From: Bombyx mori
Lineage: Eukaryota > Arthropoda > Insecta > Lepidoptera > Bombycidae
Reading direction: 5' to 3'
Assembly: GCF_030269925.1 (NCBI RefSeq)
Contig: NC_085128.1
Location: forward strand, 11,410,501 to 11,474,500
DNA length: 64,000 nt
Below are positions 1-10,230 of the stretch, piece after piece (position 1 is the stretch's first letter; every line of letters starts with the position of its first letter). The notes under the pieces were generated by a model. That model was not told the DNA's origin. It was given only the letters and a program-made list of their open reading frames with translations, and searched no databases. Both the position numbers and the translations under genes were made by a program.

Positions 1-1142
1 TTTACCGACAAAACCTGTGATGGCAATGTGTTGGGATATATGAATTCTTGTTTACCTTTGCTACTGTTATTGCTGGTTTCCGGCTTTAGCTTTGAATATT
101 ATTTTTTTCATTAGCGTATAGTCAAAGGGTAAACCGTCCGCTTGGAGTTAAATTATTATCAAAGTAATGGATATCATGATTGATTCTGGTAGAAACATGG
201 TGGATGCTGAATATGAATTGCGGGGTAAGAGTGAAGCAACTATGAACAAAAATGCGATTACTACAACATATAACGATTACTAGTAAGCCAGTTAGTTGGA
301 TACTCATCAAAACTGTCATTATCAAAAATATATCTATTGGATCATCTGCCAATACTTGGGGATTAACTCATAAGTGATGGAAGTTTCTTCGACAAATGAG
401 GAATTTGACCCCCAGTTTTAAACACACGAATCATTACCAGTTTTCTAATTTATTATATAACCTCAAACATTATTTAGAAATTAAGCAAACAAGTTCAAGG
501 AACCACATACTAATTCACGAAAAACAGTATTACAAAAGTTCTAAGATTACCCAACAAGATAGTAACATCTAGAGTGGCAAAGGAGACAGTATTTTAAAAC
601 TGAAAGCACTAAAATGGTCACAAGTGTAACTGCACAGCCATAAAGTGTCCCCATACAAACATTCCAAGAATCTCATTTAAAGTTCACTTCACCAAAGTCA
701 GAGTCAAGTGTTATGTTTGCACACTTTAGGTACTCACATAACGCAAAACTAGACTGTAGCCACGATCATGTGGCTTCTCTCTTGCAACTCTAAATATGTA
801 CACCATTGTTTAGTTTCAGCGTAATTGCACATTGTAATGTTTGGAAATGAACCTCTAATTGAGTTTAAGTTTAGCTATGGCTTCCACAAGTTCTGTGTGT
901 GAGCTTTTATGGCAATTTGTTAATGGTGCCCGATTATTTTTGGAAGGCTTTTTTTATTGCTCTAGATAAGAAACTTATGGTCCATCTGGCGTTACCTTGA
1001 AACACGAAAAACGGGTCTGAATATTATCTTATCAAATTGAAATATATTACTGGTTCGTGGCAGAAATAGAACCTTTAAGGGGGAACACAGTACGCCCCAT
1101 CACCATTGAGCGTATATGTCAAGTTATGTCATCTTGTAAATG
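1..1142. other. Non-coding, nothing recognised
   Basis: AT-rich single-copy-looking DNA left of the tandem duplication. The short open frames have no family signature and no convincing splice context. Confidence 0.5.
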
Positions 1143-1240
1143 TTTGCGGGTTTGTTATTTACTACACGATGTTATTCCTTCATCGTGGAAGTCATACATG
1201 AACGTTTGTCTATATGTTATTTCATTAGAAAAATCGATAG
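1143..1240 (-). repeat. Partial tRNA-headed SINE (body only)
   Basis: Carries the minus-strand body motif of the tRNA-headed SINE (gcgggtttg, a run reading tacacgatgttattcctt, then cgtggaagtca). Neither tail nor tRNA head is present. The left breakpoint of the 9-kb duplication lies inside this fragment. Confidence 0.6.
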
Positions 1241-2184
1241 CTGTCAAGGGGTTTGGACACTTTGAATGGTTGCATCGTTTGATACAAGTGTACCGGGAAT
1301 CTTAGCTTTGAAACTTTATAGAAATTTCGATCTTAATTAGTGATAGGCTCTCACAATTGTTATATTTTAGGTAGACCGCCTAATGATAAAAATATAATAA
1401 TATTATGTATTTCTTTAATAGCTGCGTCCATAAAACTCTCTCCTATAAACTTAATTTACAAAATCAAAACAATTAGATGAAAACATGGAAAACATAAATA
1501 CGAGACGAATACGATGGCAATTAGTTAATAAACCCATTAATCAATACGATATGAAAATAATGAATAAGAATAAAGTCAAGGACATTTCACGAATCGAGCC
1601 AATCCTTAATATTGGGCTTGCGTGACATGGAAAGGAAAAAAATGAACGCGATATCATATTATTAATGGGCAGCACGTTTTCAGGAAGCAATGAATTATCG
1701 TCTAGGTTTGTTTGTGTTTCGTCTTTTAAAAAAATATTGTAATCTAAGAATTTCCTAACATTGGTGCACAAATTCAAAAAAGAACATTGCAGATATAACT
1801 GAAACAAGGGAGTGGGGTGTTCTCGCATGGGACCGAGTAAGCTCGTCTAGGGCTTCACCCGAAAGGGGTCGAGATTTAAAAGCGCTTATAGTATATTTTT
1901 GCCTGATATCCTCACCAAGATAATCTGATTAAAAATAATAACATTATGTTTTTCACATTAATATATAAGTATTTGGTTTATAGTTATTCAATTACATTTT
2001 TTTCCTTTGATTTTATTAAACCATATTTTCAAATTATATTTTCGTAAGGTTAACAATGTAAAGGATATTTTTCTATGTTTTTATAATAATAGCGTTATAG
2101 AATTTAGCGAAGCATTCCAAGGTACTTTTACCTCGTATTTGTATTAATTATGTTGTATCTTTAAGAAAATTCGTACTGAGTCTT
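1241..2184. other. Duplicated non-coding DNA (A)
   Basis: Matches 10231-11215 with scattered substitutions and a TA-rich indel near 10400-10435. The minus-strand open frame at 1541-1828 is not preserved as an open frame in copy B, so it is probably not coding. Confidence 0.6.
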
Positions 2185-2590
2185 GTTTTTTTCCCTCACT
2201 AAGCTGGTAGCCTCGAGCGGATATGCCAACGAAACCGAGAAAGTAGGTGAGCTCACGTGGCTCTAACCTGAGGAAGTTGCTAACACTAGCCCTAGCAAGA
2301 GCAGTGCTTCGCAGAATTTTGCACCGGATCGGAAACGCAACCTACTGAGAAGATCCGGCTCAGTGGGCTCTGTCTGTGGATTATTTTATTCGCCGAACCC
2401 TTAGTCACAAGCTACGGGTTCTACAAGAACGGTGAGCGGTGCTTGAGGTACCTAAAAGCACCGCTAGTGGATCGGGAAGATCCGAAATGACGTGTTTAGG
2501 GCGACGTCGACCGTTTACCATTCGGTCCCATGTCGGGTATGTAGTTACGGCCGGCACGACAAGACGGTTTTCAACATGGTACACTGATGC
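2185..2590 (-). repeat. SINE-2 copy (aagctgatagcc family)
   Basis: The T-rich run at 2185 is the A-tail read from the other strand. It is followed by the family's diagnostic blocks: aagctggtagcc, ctaacactagccctagcaag, gatcggaaacgc, actgagaagatccgg and gacgtgtttagggcgacgtc. It is one of the two longest copies here (about 400 bp). The counterpart in copy B is 11216-11620. Confidence 0.8.
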
Positions 2591-3511
2591 CAACTAAAAA
2601 TAATAACTGATGGAGTCAAGCTCCAGATCGTCGTAGAGTTCCACGTTCATAATGAGCCTCGGTTGCTTCTCAAATACTTCTTAAATCTGGTTTTCCAATT
2701 TCATATAGGTGTAATTTCGTTGAATCATCAATAAATATCAAGATTATAATCTGAAGTTAGTTTCCTATGTGGCGCTTTGGCATTTTCGGTACGTACAACA
2801 ATACTGCATACATCTGCCACGAAGCACATGCCTTTCAGTTTGAAGTAAAATTAGCCGTGTAGAATATATTTAAGGCAAACCTGATGACCTTGCGTGGTAC
2901 ATATAGCTTCTGATAACTATTTAACACACGGTGGACTATAGACTATCCATATAGTGCAATAAAAAACCTACCGAGCAAGTTTGTATTGACTATTGTTACA
3001 TTGACTGACGAGTGGAAAGATAATTTAATTCGGCTCATAAAAACATTTTCGTCTAAGCAGTTAGCTTTGTAGCGAAACTCAGGAGCTAACTCTCATAACC
3101 ACATTTCACCTGTGGAATCCGTAACGTTATTTTCTTCTTGTTACGACACGCCGGTAGTCCGGACCGATTTAACTCAATAACGGGCAGGCACTGTCCCGGG
3201 TAGCTGTTAAGACAGATTTATTCTCGTTACGATATACTGGCCGAGAACGTTTCCAAGTATTTCTTGTGGACATCATAACTTAGTTGAAGCATTCACCGAG
3301 ACCTGGTCGGATAAATCTGTTTTCTTTTAATCATCATATCATCATTTTTTTATGGCCGCCTTCAATAAATTTTTTAAAAATTAAATTCACAATTTTATAA
3401 ATCAACACTTTTGTTCGTCAAACTTTATTTATTTGCGTGGGATATTCAAATAATAATACCACCGTTTTGTAGATCAATGATAGGTAATATGAGTAGCTAC
3501 TGTAAGACTTA
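2591..3511. other. Duplicated non-coding DNA with faint old SINE remnant
   Basis: About 2805-2850 (tctgccacgaagcacatgcc then tttcagtttgaag) resembles a strongly diverged piece of the tRNA-headed SINE. Nothing else is recognisable. The counterpart is 11621-12571. Confidence 0.4.
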
Positions 3512-3761
3512 ACTGGTGGTACAATCCGCGAGTCCGCACGGGTAGGTACCATCACCCCGCCTATTTCTGCTGTGAAGCAGTAATGCGTTTTGGTTTGAAG
3601 GATGGAGCAGTCGTTGTAACTATACTTGAGACCTTAGAACATAATCTCAAGGTGGGTGGCGCATTTACGTTACAGATGTCTATGGGCTCCAGTAACCACT
3701 TAAGTGGTAAATCCAAACGCATTACTGTGAGGTCGTCCACCCATCTAAGCAATAAAAAAAA
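3512..3761 (+). repeat. tRNA-headed SINE, tail half
   Basis: Starts at actggtggta and ends cacccatctaagcaataaaa. It has the core blocks gaagcagtaatgcgttt, ttgtaactatacttgagacc and gatgtctatgggctccagta. The open frames across it are read-through of the repeat. The equivalent in copy B is 12572-12813. Confidence 0.85.
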
Positions 3762-3839
3762 GAAAAGACTCAGAATAGATTCTACCGCTATATTTTCTAC
3801 AGTGTAAGAAATATCTTTATGTAAGTGAAATGTAATTTG

Positions 3840-4120
3840 AATGTTGTGGTACAAAATACGAGTTTCTTCGTCTCAAAATTCGAAACGGCAGAAATAAATC
3901 TTAATTTTTCAGCCATTCCAGTCCCCGTGAAAGGTACACAGGTGCCTCCACCTAATTCGGCTTTTACTTTTATTTTCCTTGTTTAGAAGTCATTAGCTAA
4001 TTACTCGGTAAGAAAAAGCTTACTTTACACCGAACGAGATTTATTTTGTTTTACCTAATTTTGAAACTCGACCAATTAAAACCTAATCTTTTTATCTAAA
4101 TCTTATAAAAGTGGCTTATG
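3840..4120. other. Well-conserved non-coding block shared by A and B
   Basis: About 280 bp nearly identical to 12899-13180, with a splice-acceptor-like aatttttcag at about 3904-3913 on the plus strand. The minus strand reads a short open stretch, VEAPVYLSRGLEWLKN, then stop. I cannot say whether this is an exon or part of an old element. Confidence 0.3.
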
Positions 4121-4244
4121 TAGATTGGTTAGGTACGGGACGTTATAATAAGTTAAATAATTAAGTATCAATGTCTTGGAAACTGCTACGTTCGTGTAAG
4201 CTAATTTGGTCCGCTAGAGACCTATTTAATGACTACAGGAAATT

Positions 4245-4620
4245 CGAGTGAAATTCGAGTGGAGGCTCCAAGTTCGGCAGTCCAAGCCAAGGGGACATAG
4301 TATCGTAGGCGAACCCGGTGGTCGAGCATCGTCAAGGCGATTCTTACAGATTGGTTGAACCGTTATTGAGAATGTAGTCTCACTCTCCCGCTGATCCAGG
4401 TGATCACAGGTCATGGCTATTTCGGCCGAGTCCTGCCAACCAAACCGCGCGAATGGGGCCGACGATAGAGTACCATCACGTTGGTTGCGATGAGGATACG
4501 GCGATACTGACCTGCGAACCGGGTCTGTCACTTCCAGGTGCCGTATCTCCGATGCTAGATAGTGCGAGTCCTGGTAAGTGAAGCTCGACTTCTTGACAGT
4601 CTTAGCGAACAAAAAAAAAA
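4245..4620 (+). pseudogene. Degenerate R1-clade LINE 3' fragment with A-tail
   Basis: This GC-rich block ends in ten A's (4611-4620). In shifting plus-strand frames it encodes pieces of the post-RT region of R1-type non-LTR elements: a TGHGYFGRVL-like stretch (clearest in copy B as GHGYFGRVLPTKPYEWGRR) and a diverged Cys/His segment with DEDTA. Several frameshifts and stops break it. The 11-bp motif gaaattcgagt is doubled at its left edge in A but single in B. It is a dead 5'-truncated copy, duplicated with the unit. Confidence 0.55.
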
Positions 4621-4680
4621 GATTCATTTTAAATTATTACGTAATATAACACAATCTCATTGAGATTTCGACACTTTTAC

Positions 4681-4810
4681 AGTAGACAGCGGCTTAGCTC
4701 TGCCCCTGGCATTGCTGACGTCCATGAGCGACGGTAAACACTCACAATCAGGTGGGCCATATGCTTTGTCATTTATTGCCTCTGTAGGCAGACACAAAGG
4801 CAATAAAAAA
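4681..4810 (+). repeat. Short retroposon tail (ggtaggcagcgg family)
   Basis: About 110-130 bp running from gtagacagcggctt, through ctctgcccctggcattgctg and tcaggtgggcc, to ggcaataaaaaa. This copy and its twin at 13723-13856 share an extra segment (tttgtcatttattgcctctg) absent from the other copies. Confidence 0.8.
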
Positions 4811-5011
4811 ATCACTTCTATTATTTAGAAATTTCAGTAACCATTTTAGACGAAGTACGCTCTGGTTCTTTTAGGCTTACAGCAAAAATAATGTGCGTGA
4901 CAAGTCCGGTGCTCGACGGAAGTTTACTTTTAAGTATGTACGATTGTTATTTAAAATACACTATTGTATTGCCTTTGGATGGTGATAAATGAACCCAAAA
5001 CCTTTTAGATA

Positions 5012-5423
5012 CTATTATCAAAATTGTCGTCCATAATTATTATAAAATATTTTTTTGTATCTCAGGAATGTGGACAAGATAGGACCATAATAACAAATTA
5101 CATTATTATTTTTGCAACATTTCGGTCTTTTATTAGACCTTCATCAGGCATCTGAAAATTACACATATTGATAACCAACAATATAAAAAACAACAATTGT
5201 CAACACTACAATATTTACCATAATATGAATTTAAACAATCACTATCCTACATTGCACAGTTGCCTTAGACATCATAAACTAATACAAATCAACAAAGCCG
5301 ATAAATTAGTTAATTATTATTTTTGATTCTAGAAACAAAGCAAACACGACACATAAAAATTGCTATTGCGTTTTATTTCTTTTACTATTACTTTCTAGTT
5401 CTATTTCTATTACTTTATAGATA
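5012..5423. other. 412-bp block present only in copy A
   Basis: Flanked in A by TAGATA at 5006-5011 and again at 5418-5423; copy B has a single TAGATA at 14050-14055. It contains a phrase common in retroelement 3' regions (gacctt catcaggcat, about 5138-5152) but no frame I can assign. Confidence 0.7.
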
Positions 5424-5572
5424 TTTCAGAACTAAAAATCAGACACTATCGCATATTTCACATGTATTTTCACTGTTGCACATCCCTGTGCTTAAAGTTC
5501 AATGTTATTCAAACAGTGAACTAAAATTTTATTATATATCAGAAGCATTTTAATCATTGTAACCTTCAAGTT

Positions 5573-6309
5573 CTAAAGGATTTTTCTTTGTATAAGTTCT
5601 GAAGCATCATTAATACAAATTTTATATTTTCGTGATTTGTATGAACTTAAGGTTTTGTTGTTTTGTAATTTTTACGGTCGACGATGCCCGTGCTCGCGTG
5701 GCTACGCTGCGTAATCGTATTTTATATCAACAATGGCCCTTATCTCTAAAACGTATTTCAAATTCATGGGGCTGCCTCGTTGAAAAATTGTCCTCGGTTT
5801 TATGTTTAGAACTCTTGGTTGATGATAAAAAAAAATCAAGCTACGCTCTGATTCAAACAGGCACCGAGCTGATTCTTTCGAAATTTTGCTAAAATATACG
5901 AGCAGCCTTTGCAATCCATAAATCTTCTCATAACCAGTCGTGTTTTTTTGTTTTCTAGATTGATATTTAGACTCTCGTTCCGAAGCGCTTGCAAGAACAA
6001 GGCAAGAGAACTTTCAAAATAGCTTTTTTTCTTGAGCTTTTTACGATATTGGTTTGGAGTGAAATATCGGCCTACTTAACTTATTTATCTCTGGCAGCTA
6101 GGCCTGCGACGTGCGTGCAATGCAAAAGGACCCCGATGTATTCAGTGAATGTTAAATGGGGTCATTTAAAATTTACATTTTAAGTGTATGTAGTGATCAT
6201 TCTATTTTCAATTATGAACTGTGCCCAATTGAGTGAAAATATGCTTGCTGTTTTCTCGGGCTGACTGGAAGAGCGTCATGTTCTCGTCGCTAAGATTGGA
6301 ATTACTTAC
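5573..6309. other. No recognised gene (A, inside identical tract)
   Basis: Open frames occur on both strands (for example plus 5632-5892 and 5989-6183). They lack recognisable domains and lie in AT-rich sequence, so I do not call them. Confidence 0.4.
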
Positions 6310-6560
6310 TGCTGCCGACGGTCATACCTCTGATATCTGGCAGTGATGAGTCCCATAAGTAATCATCGATTTCTGTGTGTCCATCAGAAGGTAGCGGAGT
6401 GCGGGAGAGAGATATTTTCTCTCCATACCAATTCAACGCCGACGAGCTGGGGATAGGAGAAAGGCTTACGCTCAACTCCGACCCCTTTAGGAGGTGGCCT
6501 CCGTCGGAGAACTGGTTCGGGGTGAACGGCGAGGTAAAGGTAATATGGTGTTCCATTCCA
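6310..6560 (-). CDS. Candidate internal coding exon, unknown protein (copy A)
   Basis: Product not recognised. On the minus strand a 251-bp open block is bounded by a good acceptor (pyrimidine-rich run, then TTTTTAG, with its AG at 6562-6561) and a near-consensus donor A|GTAAGTA (donor at 6309-6304). It would add 83 whole codons plus one base at each end. The peptide is Ser/Pro-rich and hydrophilic and includes SPIPSSSALNWYGEKISLS and TEIDDYLWDSSLPDIRG. The block is richer in G+C than its surroundings and lies in the tract with no differences between the duplicate copies. Against this, I could not find convincing partner exons, and an Met-initiated open frame could arise by chance. Fits an exon of a minus-strand gene or pseudogene. 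Confidence 0.4.
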
Positions 6561-7255
6561 CTAAAAATGATAGCATAAACAAAAATAATTTAAGACATTC
6601 GAAAACATGATAGTAGTAAAAGTAACTGAAAACCTTGAATGCATAATAAAAGAAATGAGACATTTGGAACATTCGTGGCCAGAGGATAAGACACGTTGTG
6701 TGTTGTGATGCAAGTGTGCCGTGGCTAATCGTAGGGCTGGTACAAAATCTCACTAGTAATGTACAGAATATGTCTGATAAATGGAATGATATTCAAACTG
6801 ACAAAGAAGCAAGACGAATAACACGAAATGGACGAATGAGGTGAAATTTTTATTAGATTTTATGATGTTATTGTTTACTTTTTTAACTACTTATATTCTA
6901 ACACAATGAACGTAAATAAATGTAGATATTTACAAATTCACTGCGTTTTAAGTTACATAAAGTTTCAGCTTAAAAGAGGAGTAGATACTCTGTGGGGGAG
7001 TAATGTATTAGCGCAGTTTCAAAGCTTTCATGTCTATTATTTATTCAAAGTAAGAATATAGAAAGCTTACCATGCAAGCACTTTATTCGGTGCAGCTTTA
7101 CTATAATGATGAAGAAAGCTTTACATTTTAAAATTAAATCAGTGCTTAGATGCAATAAAACCCTAAGTAAGTAACGTTTTTGGAATGAACTCCACGGTGT
7201 TTTCCGAGCGCTATGACATGTCCTTCTTCAGACAAGGCTTGCGGAGAGTACTTTA
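6561..7255. other. No recognised gene (A)
   Basis: AT-rich. If 6310-6560 is an exon, this is its upstream intron. Nothing else was identified. Confidence 0.4.
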
Positions 7256-7375
7256 TGGTAGGCAGCGGCTTGGCTCTGCCCCTGGCATTGCTGACGTGCA
7301 TGAGCGACGGTGACCACTTACCATCAGGTGGGCCGTATGCTCGTCTGCATACAAAGGCAATAAAAAAAAAAAAAA
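7256..7375 (+). repeat. Short retroposon tail (ggtaggcagcgg family)
   Basis: Complete tail form from ggtaggcagcggcttgg to caataaaaaaaaaaaaa. It is identical to the copy at 15884-16003 because it lies in the identical tract. Confidence 0.85.
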
Positions 7376-7566
7376 CGTTTGTAAATATTTTTAACTAATT
7401 TTTATCACATTGCTCGCTTCTCTGACTCATGCGAAGAGGTAAAATCATCATTCAGACTTGTGAAGCTGTTTGTAATTAGTGTAACTTGCTTTTTTTCAAT
7501 GAGGTTAATCTCGGATTTTGTTTGTAAAATCTATGAGTTTTTTTGTATTTAATCATTCGAGAGCTC

Positions 7567-7796
7567 CATTTTTTTTCCCTACCTAAGCTGATACCATTGA
7601 GAGGCTATGTCAGCGTAACCCTAACTAGTAGGTGAGCTCACGGGACTCAAACCGGAGTGTTGCTAACACTGACCCTAGCAAGAGCAGTGCTTCGCAGAAT
7701 CTACCACCGGATCGGAAATGCGACCCACTGAGAAACGGCGAGAAACTCAGTGGGCTGTGTCTGTGGGTTAGTGAGCTCCGTGACCTCGTGGATAAG
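7567..7796 (-). repeat. SINE-2 copy
   Basis: Starts with the T-rich run and cctacctaagctgatacc. It contains gtgagctcacggg, gaccctagcaagagcagtgc, gatcggaaatgcgacccactgag and actcagtgggctgtgtctg. The 5' half of the element is missing. Confidence 0.85.
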
Positions 7797-7997
7797 ACAC
7801 CCTATATAATATTTGTGTGAGCCACGTGACGTTGACGAATGTAGTTTATCAATCAGAATTTTTTATGATATTAACGAGTCCTATTTGGAGTTCGAACAAG
7901 TAAGTCCACTATGCACACCTCCTTTTGTCTTTTTATTTTTCTCTTCTTTCATTTATCTAAATGTATTCATCTGGTTCTGTGTGGAAGGCAGTAAATG

Positions 7998-8097
7998 ATT
8001 TTATTATTATTATTATTGTTTATCTTTGTATTTATCTATAACGGAATTTTTTAACGTAATATAGTAATAATAATAATAATTATTATAATAATAATTC
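7998..8097. repeat. (TTA)n / (TAA)n microsatellites
   Basis: Trinucleotide runs at 7998-8020 and 8064-8097, with a TAA-rich run facing TTA-rich DNA. Repeat number differs in copy B (16620-16715), as expected of slippage. Confidence 0.8.
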
Positions 8098-8905
8098 ATA
8101 AACATCAAAACGTCCGATCAACTTGATATTTTCACACGTATCAAGACCGATGATGACACAATCATGATTACCAATACTTTGACCTATCTTGATTAAGATC
8201 ACCGGGAAGAAAAATATAGTATTAGTTCTAGTATTGTAGTATTAACCGAAGTCTCAGGTTTAATTGAAATTCATGAGCTCCGGTGAGCTCTTAATACGAA
8301 ATGGTAGTCCATAAACTATCAGCCCTATAACAAAAGATCACCATGGAAAATTTTCTTTTGTGTGTGCGTTGCCATTATGTATGCGATTGTAGATAAAAAT
8401 AGATTTTTATTGAGCGCCTACATACTACATCTGAAAAGGAGTGAGTATGCCCAATTTAGTTTATCTGACAGATGCTTTTGGGGATCTCGCGTTGAGCGTC
8501 TGGTATTTCGCTTTCATGTATAAATATAGAATTTGGAGAGTAAAAAGTGTCGCCGCCCCTTTGAAATATTACAACAATGTTTTTTGTTATTAATATAATT
8601 GCTCGGGGGGGCCTAGAACTAACGATTTAGCTCAAAGTAAGTAATCACAATAACATGTCTTCGATTACAGAATTGGTTCCAATACAGTGTGTAGTGTTTA
8701 TAAATGAAGTGAGTGTGCTATTAGTATGAGACCAAAAGTTGTTTTTCAATATGCCTAATCGTTTGGTGATGTGAATCTGGCGGTCTGCTGCATCATCATC
8801 ATCAGTCCATAGTCGTTCATCAGAACATAGTTCTTACCCAATTTATACCAGTGAGCTCGATCTTTGGCTCTCTTTATCCATGCAGGCCACTCATCGCAAA
8901 TACTT
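8098..8905. other. Duplicated non-coding DNA; empty insertion site at 8586/8587
   Basis: Aligns to 16716-17722 apart from the 205-bp element in copy B. The unoccupied junction reads ttttttg|ttattaat. No gene seen. Confidence 0.6.
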
Positions 8906-9154
8906 ACTGGTGGTAGGACCTCTTGTGAGTCCACGCGGGTAGGTACCACCACCCTGCCTATTTCTGCCGTAAAGCAGTAAAGCGTTTCGGTTTGAAGGGT
9001 GCGGCAGCCGTTGTAACTATACTTGAGACCTTAGAACTTATATCTCAAGGCAGGTGGCGCATTTACGTTGTGGATGTCTATGGGCTCCAGTAACCACTTA
9101 ACACCAGAAGGGCTGTGAGCTCGCCCACCCATCTAAGCAATAAAAAATAAAAAA
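8906..9154 (+). repeat. tRNA-headed SINE, tail half
   Basis: Runs from actggtggtaggacctcttg to catctaagcaataaaaaata. The twin in copy B is 17723-17968. Confidence 0.85.
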
Positions 9155-9880
9155 ACTCGAACTATCTAACCGTGTGCCACTGCCACATCTAGTAACTAAA
9201 ATTACAAATACCTAAATGGAATATCTAATTTAAACATAACTAACGTTCAATACGAGTATGTACAACTCGGATGAAGACAATTTCCTGAGGCGCTGCCGCT
9301 CGTTAAGTCAAACGTAACTATACGATATGTGGGCGAATACCTTCGATACATTTATTTACATACGTGCCTTTATAAATCAGAATATTCCCCGGAGATAAAG
9401 AGGTAGGGGTATTGTTATTTCTATCAGAATATAATATCGTGTAGGTGGATAGTTCATACCTTATTATGTTTCTTTAGGCCGTTATATTTAAGAGTTTTCG
9501 AATGTTTAAAATTACTGCTTAAATAACTGATTAAATTTGTTCAGAATACGGTGAATTTTTCAAATATGTAAAGTAAATGTTATTACTGAACCGAAAGCTT
9601 TAAATTAAGTTCGCTTAATGAAATAAAAATGCTTAATTTTTTGTACCACATCTTGTATCGTGACCGCATATCGTGAGGTAAGTAATAATGGTATCATTAA
9701 AACACACTGAACTATAGTTGCATTCAGTTGTGGAAAACTGTAGCTTTATTGGTACCTATATATCACAGGCGTATGTTATCGTCCTAATATAAAACGGACA
9801 CCGGTTTTGGGTCATTTAGTTTACTAGAAACTAGTTAAGTTAAAAACAGTTTCATTAAAATTAGTAGTTTAGTAGTTTTG
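9155..9880. other. Duplicated non-coding DNA, nothing recognised
   Basis: Aligns to 17969-18694 with few differences. No convincing open frame. Confidence 0.5.
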
Positions 9881-9994
9881 CGGTAGGCAGCGGCTTGGCT
9901 CTACCCCTGGCATTGCTGAAGTTCATGGGCGACTGTAACCACTCACCATCAGGTGGGCCGTATGCTCGTCTGCCTACAAGGGCAATAAAAAAAA
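9881..9994 (+). repeat. Short retroposon tail (ggtaggcagcgg family)
   Basis: Complete tail form ending ggcaataaaaaaaa. It is followed at 10006-10020 by ggtttgatatatggt, the unoccupied target of the LINE insertion seen in copy B. Confidence 0.85.
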
Positions 9995-10174
9995 GTAAAA
10001 TAGCAGGTTTGATATATGGTCAAGCAAAAAAACAAAAATAAACCAAAAATGCCTTGGTGTCAGAGACACTAAGGCCCTTAAGCCTTTATTAGTACTTACG
10101 TAACCTTTTTTGGGGTTCCACACTCTAATGGCAAATAATAACTTTTCTGAACTAGTTCAGTACCTACATGCGAT

Positions 10175-10191
10175 AGTCATAGCCTACTTGA
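10175..10191. other. Junction between tandem copies A and B
   Basis: The right edge of the unit (gcgatAGTCAT) meets the left edge (gaacgtttgtc) through about 10 bp (agcctacttg). AGTCAT is present at both parental edges (1190-1195 and 19892-19897), so the join sits on a 6-bp microhomology plus a few bases that match neither edge exactly. Confidence 0.75.
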
Positions 10192-10230
10192 ACGTTTGTC
10201 AATATGTTATTTCATTAGATGTTATTTCAT

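Larger units (their letters stand above)
5572..7818. repeat. Identical tract of the duplication (A side)
   Basis: I find no difference from 14200-16446 over 2,247 bp at a constant offset of 8,628. The first mismatches are at 5571/14199 and 7819/16447. Unique-looking DNA, one candidate exon, one short retroposon tail and one SINE-2 copy all lie inside it. Confidence 0.85.
1190..10180 (+). repeat. Tandem duplication, copy A (8,991 bp)
   Basis: Copy A begins at AGTCAT (1190) and ends at AGTCAT (10175-10180). Nearly every landmark recurs in the same order and orientation in 10181-19897; for example aacgtttgtc at 1201 matches 10191 and tgatttgta at 5632 matches 14260. It contains SINEs, an R1-clade remnant, microsatellites and a candidate exon. 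Relative to copy B it has 412 bp extra at 5012-5423, and it keeps the empty sites of two insertions present in B. Confidence 0.95.

Noticed and set aside
4226..4627. Minus-strand 133-codon frame
   Set aside because: It is antisense to an R1-clade LINE remnant and is broken in copy B, so it is a shadow of repeat sequence.
5632..5892. Plus-strand 86-codon frame, repeated at 14260-14520
   Set aside because: The exact repeat only reflects the identical duplication tract. No domain, no splice signals, and the opposite strand is equally open.
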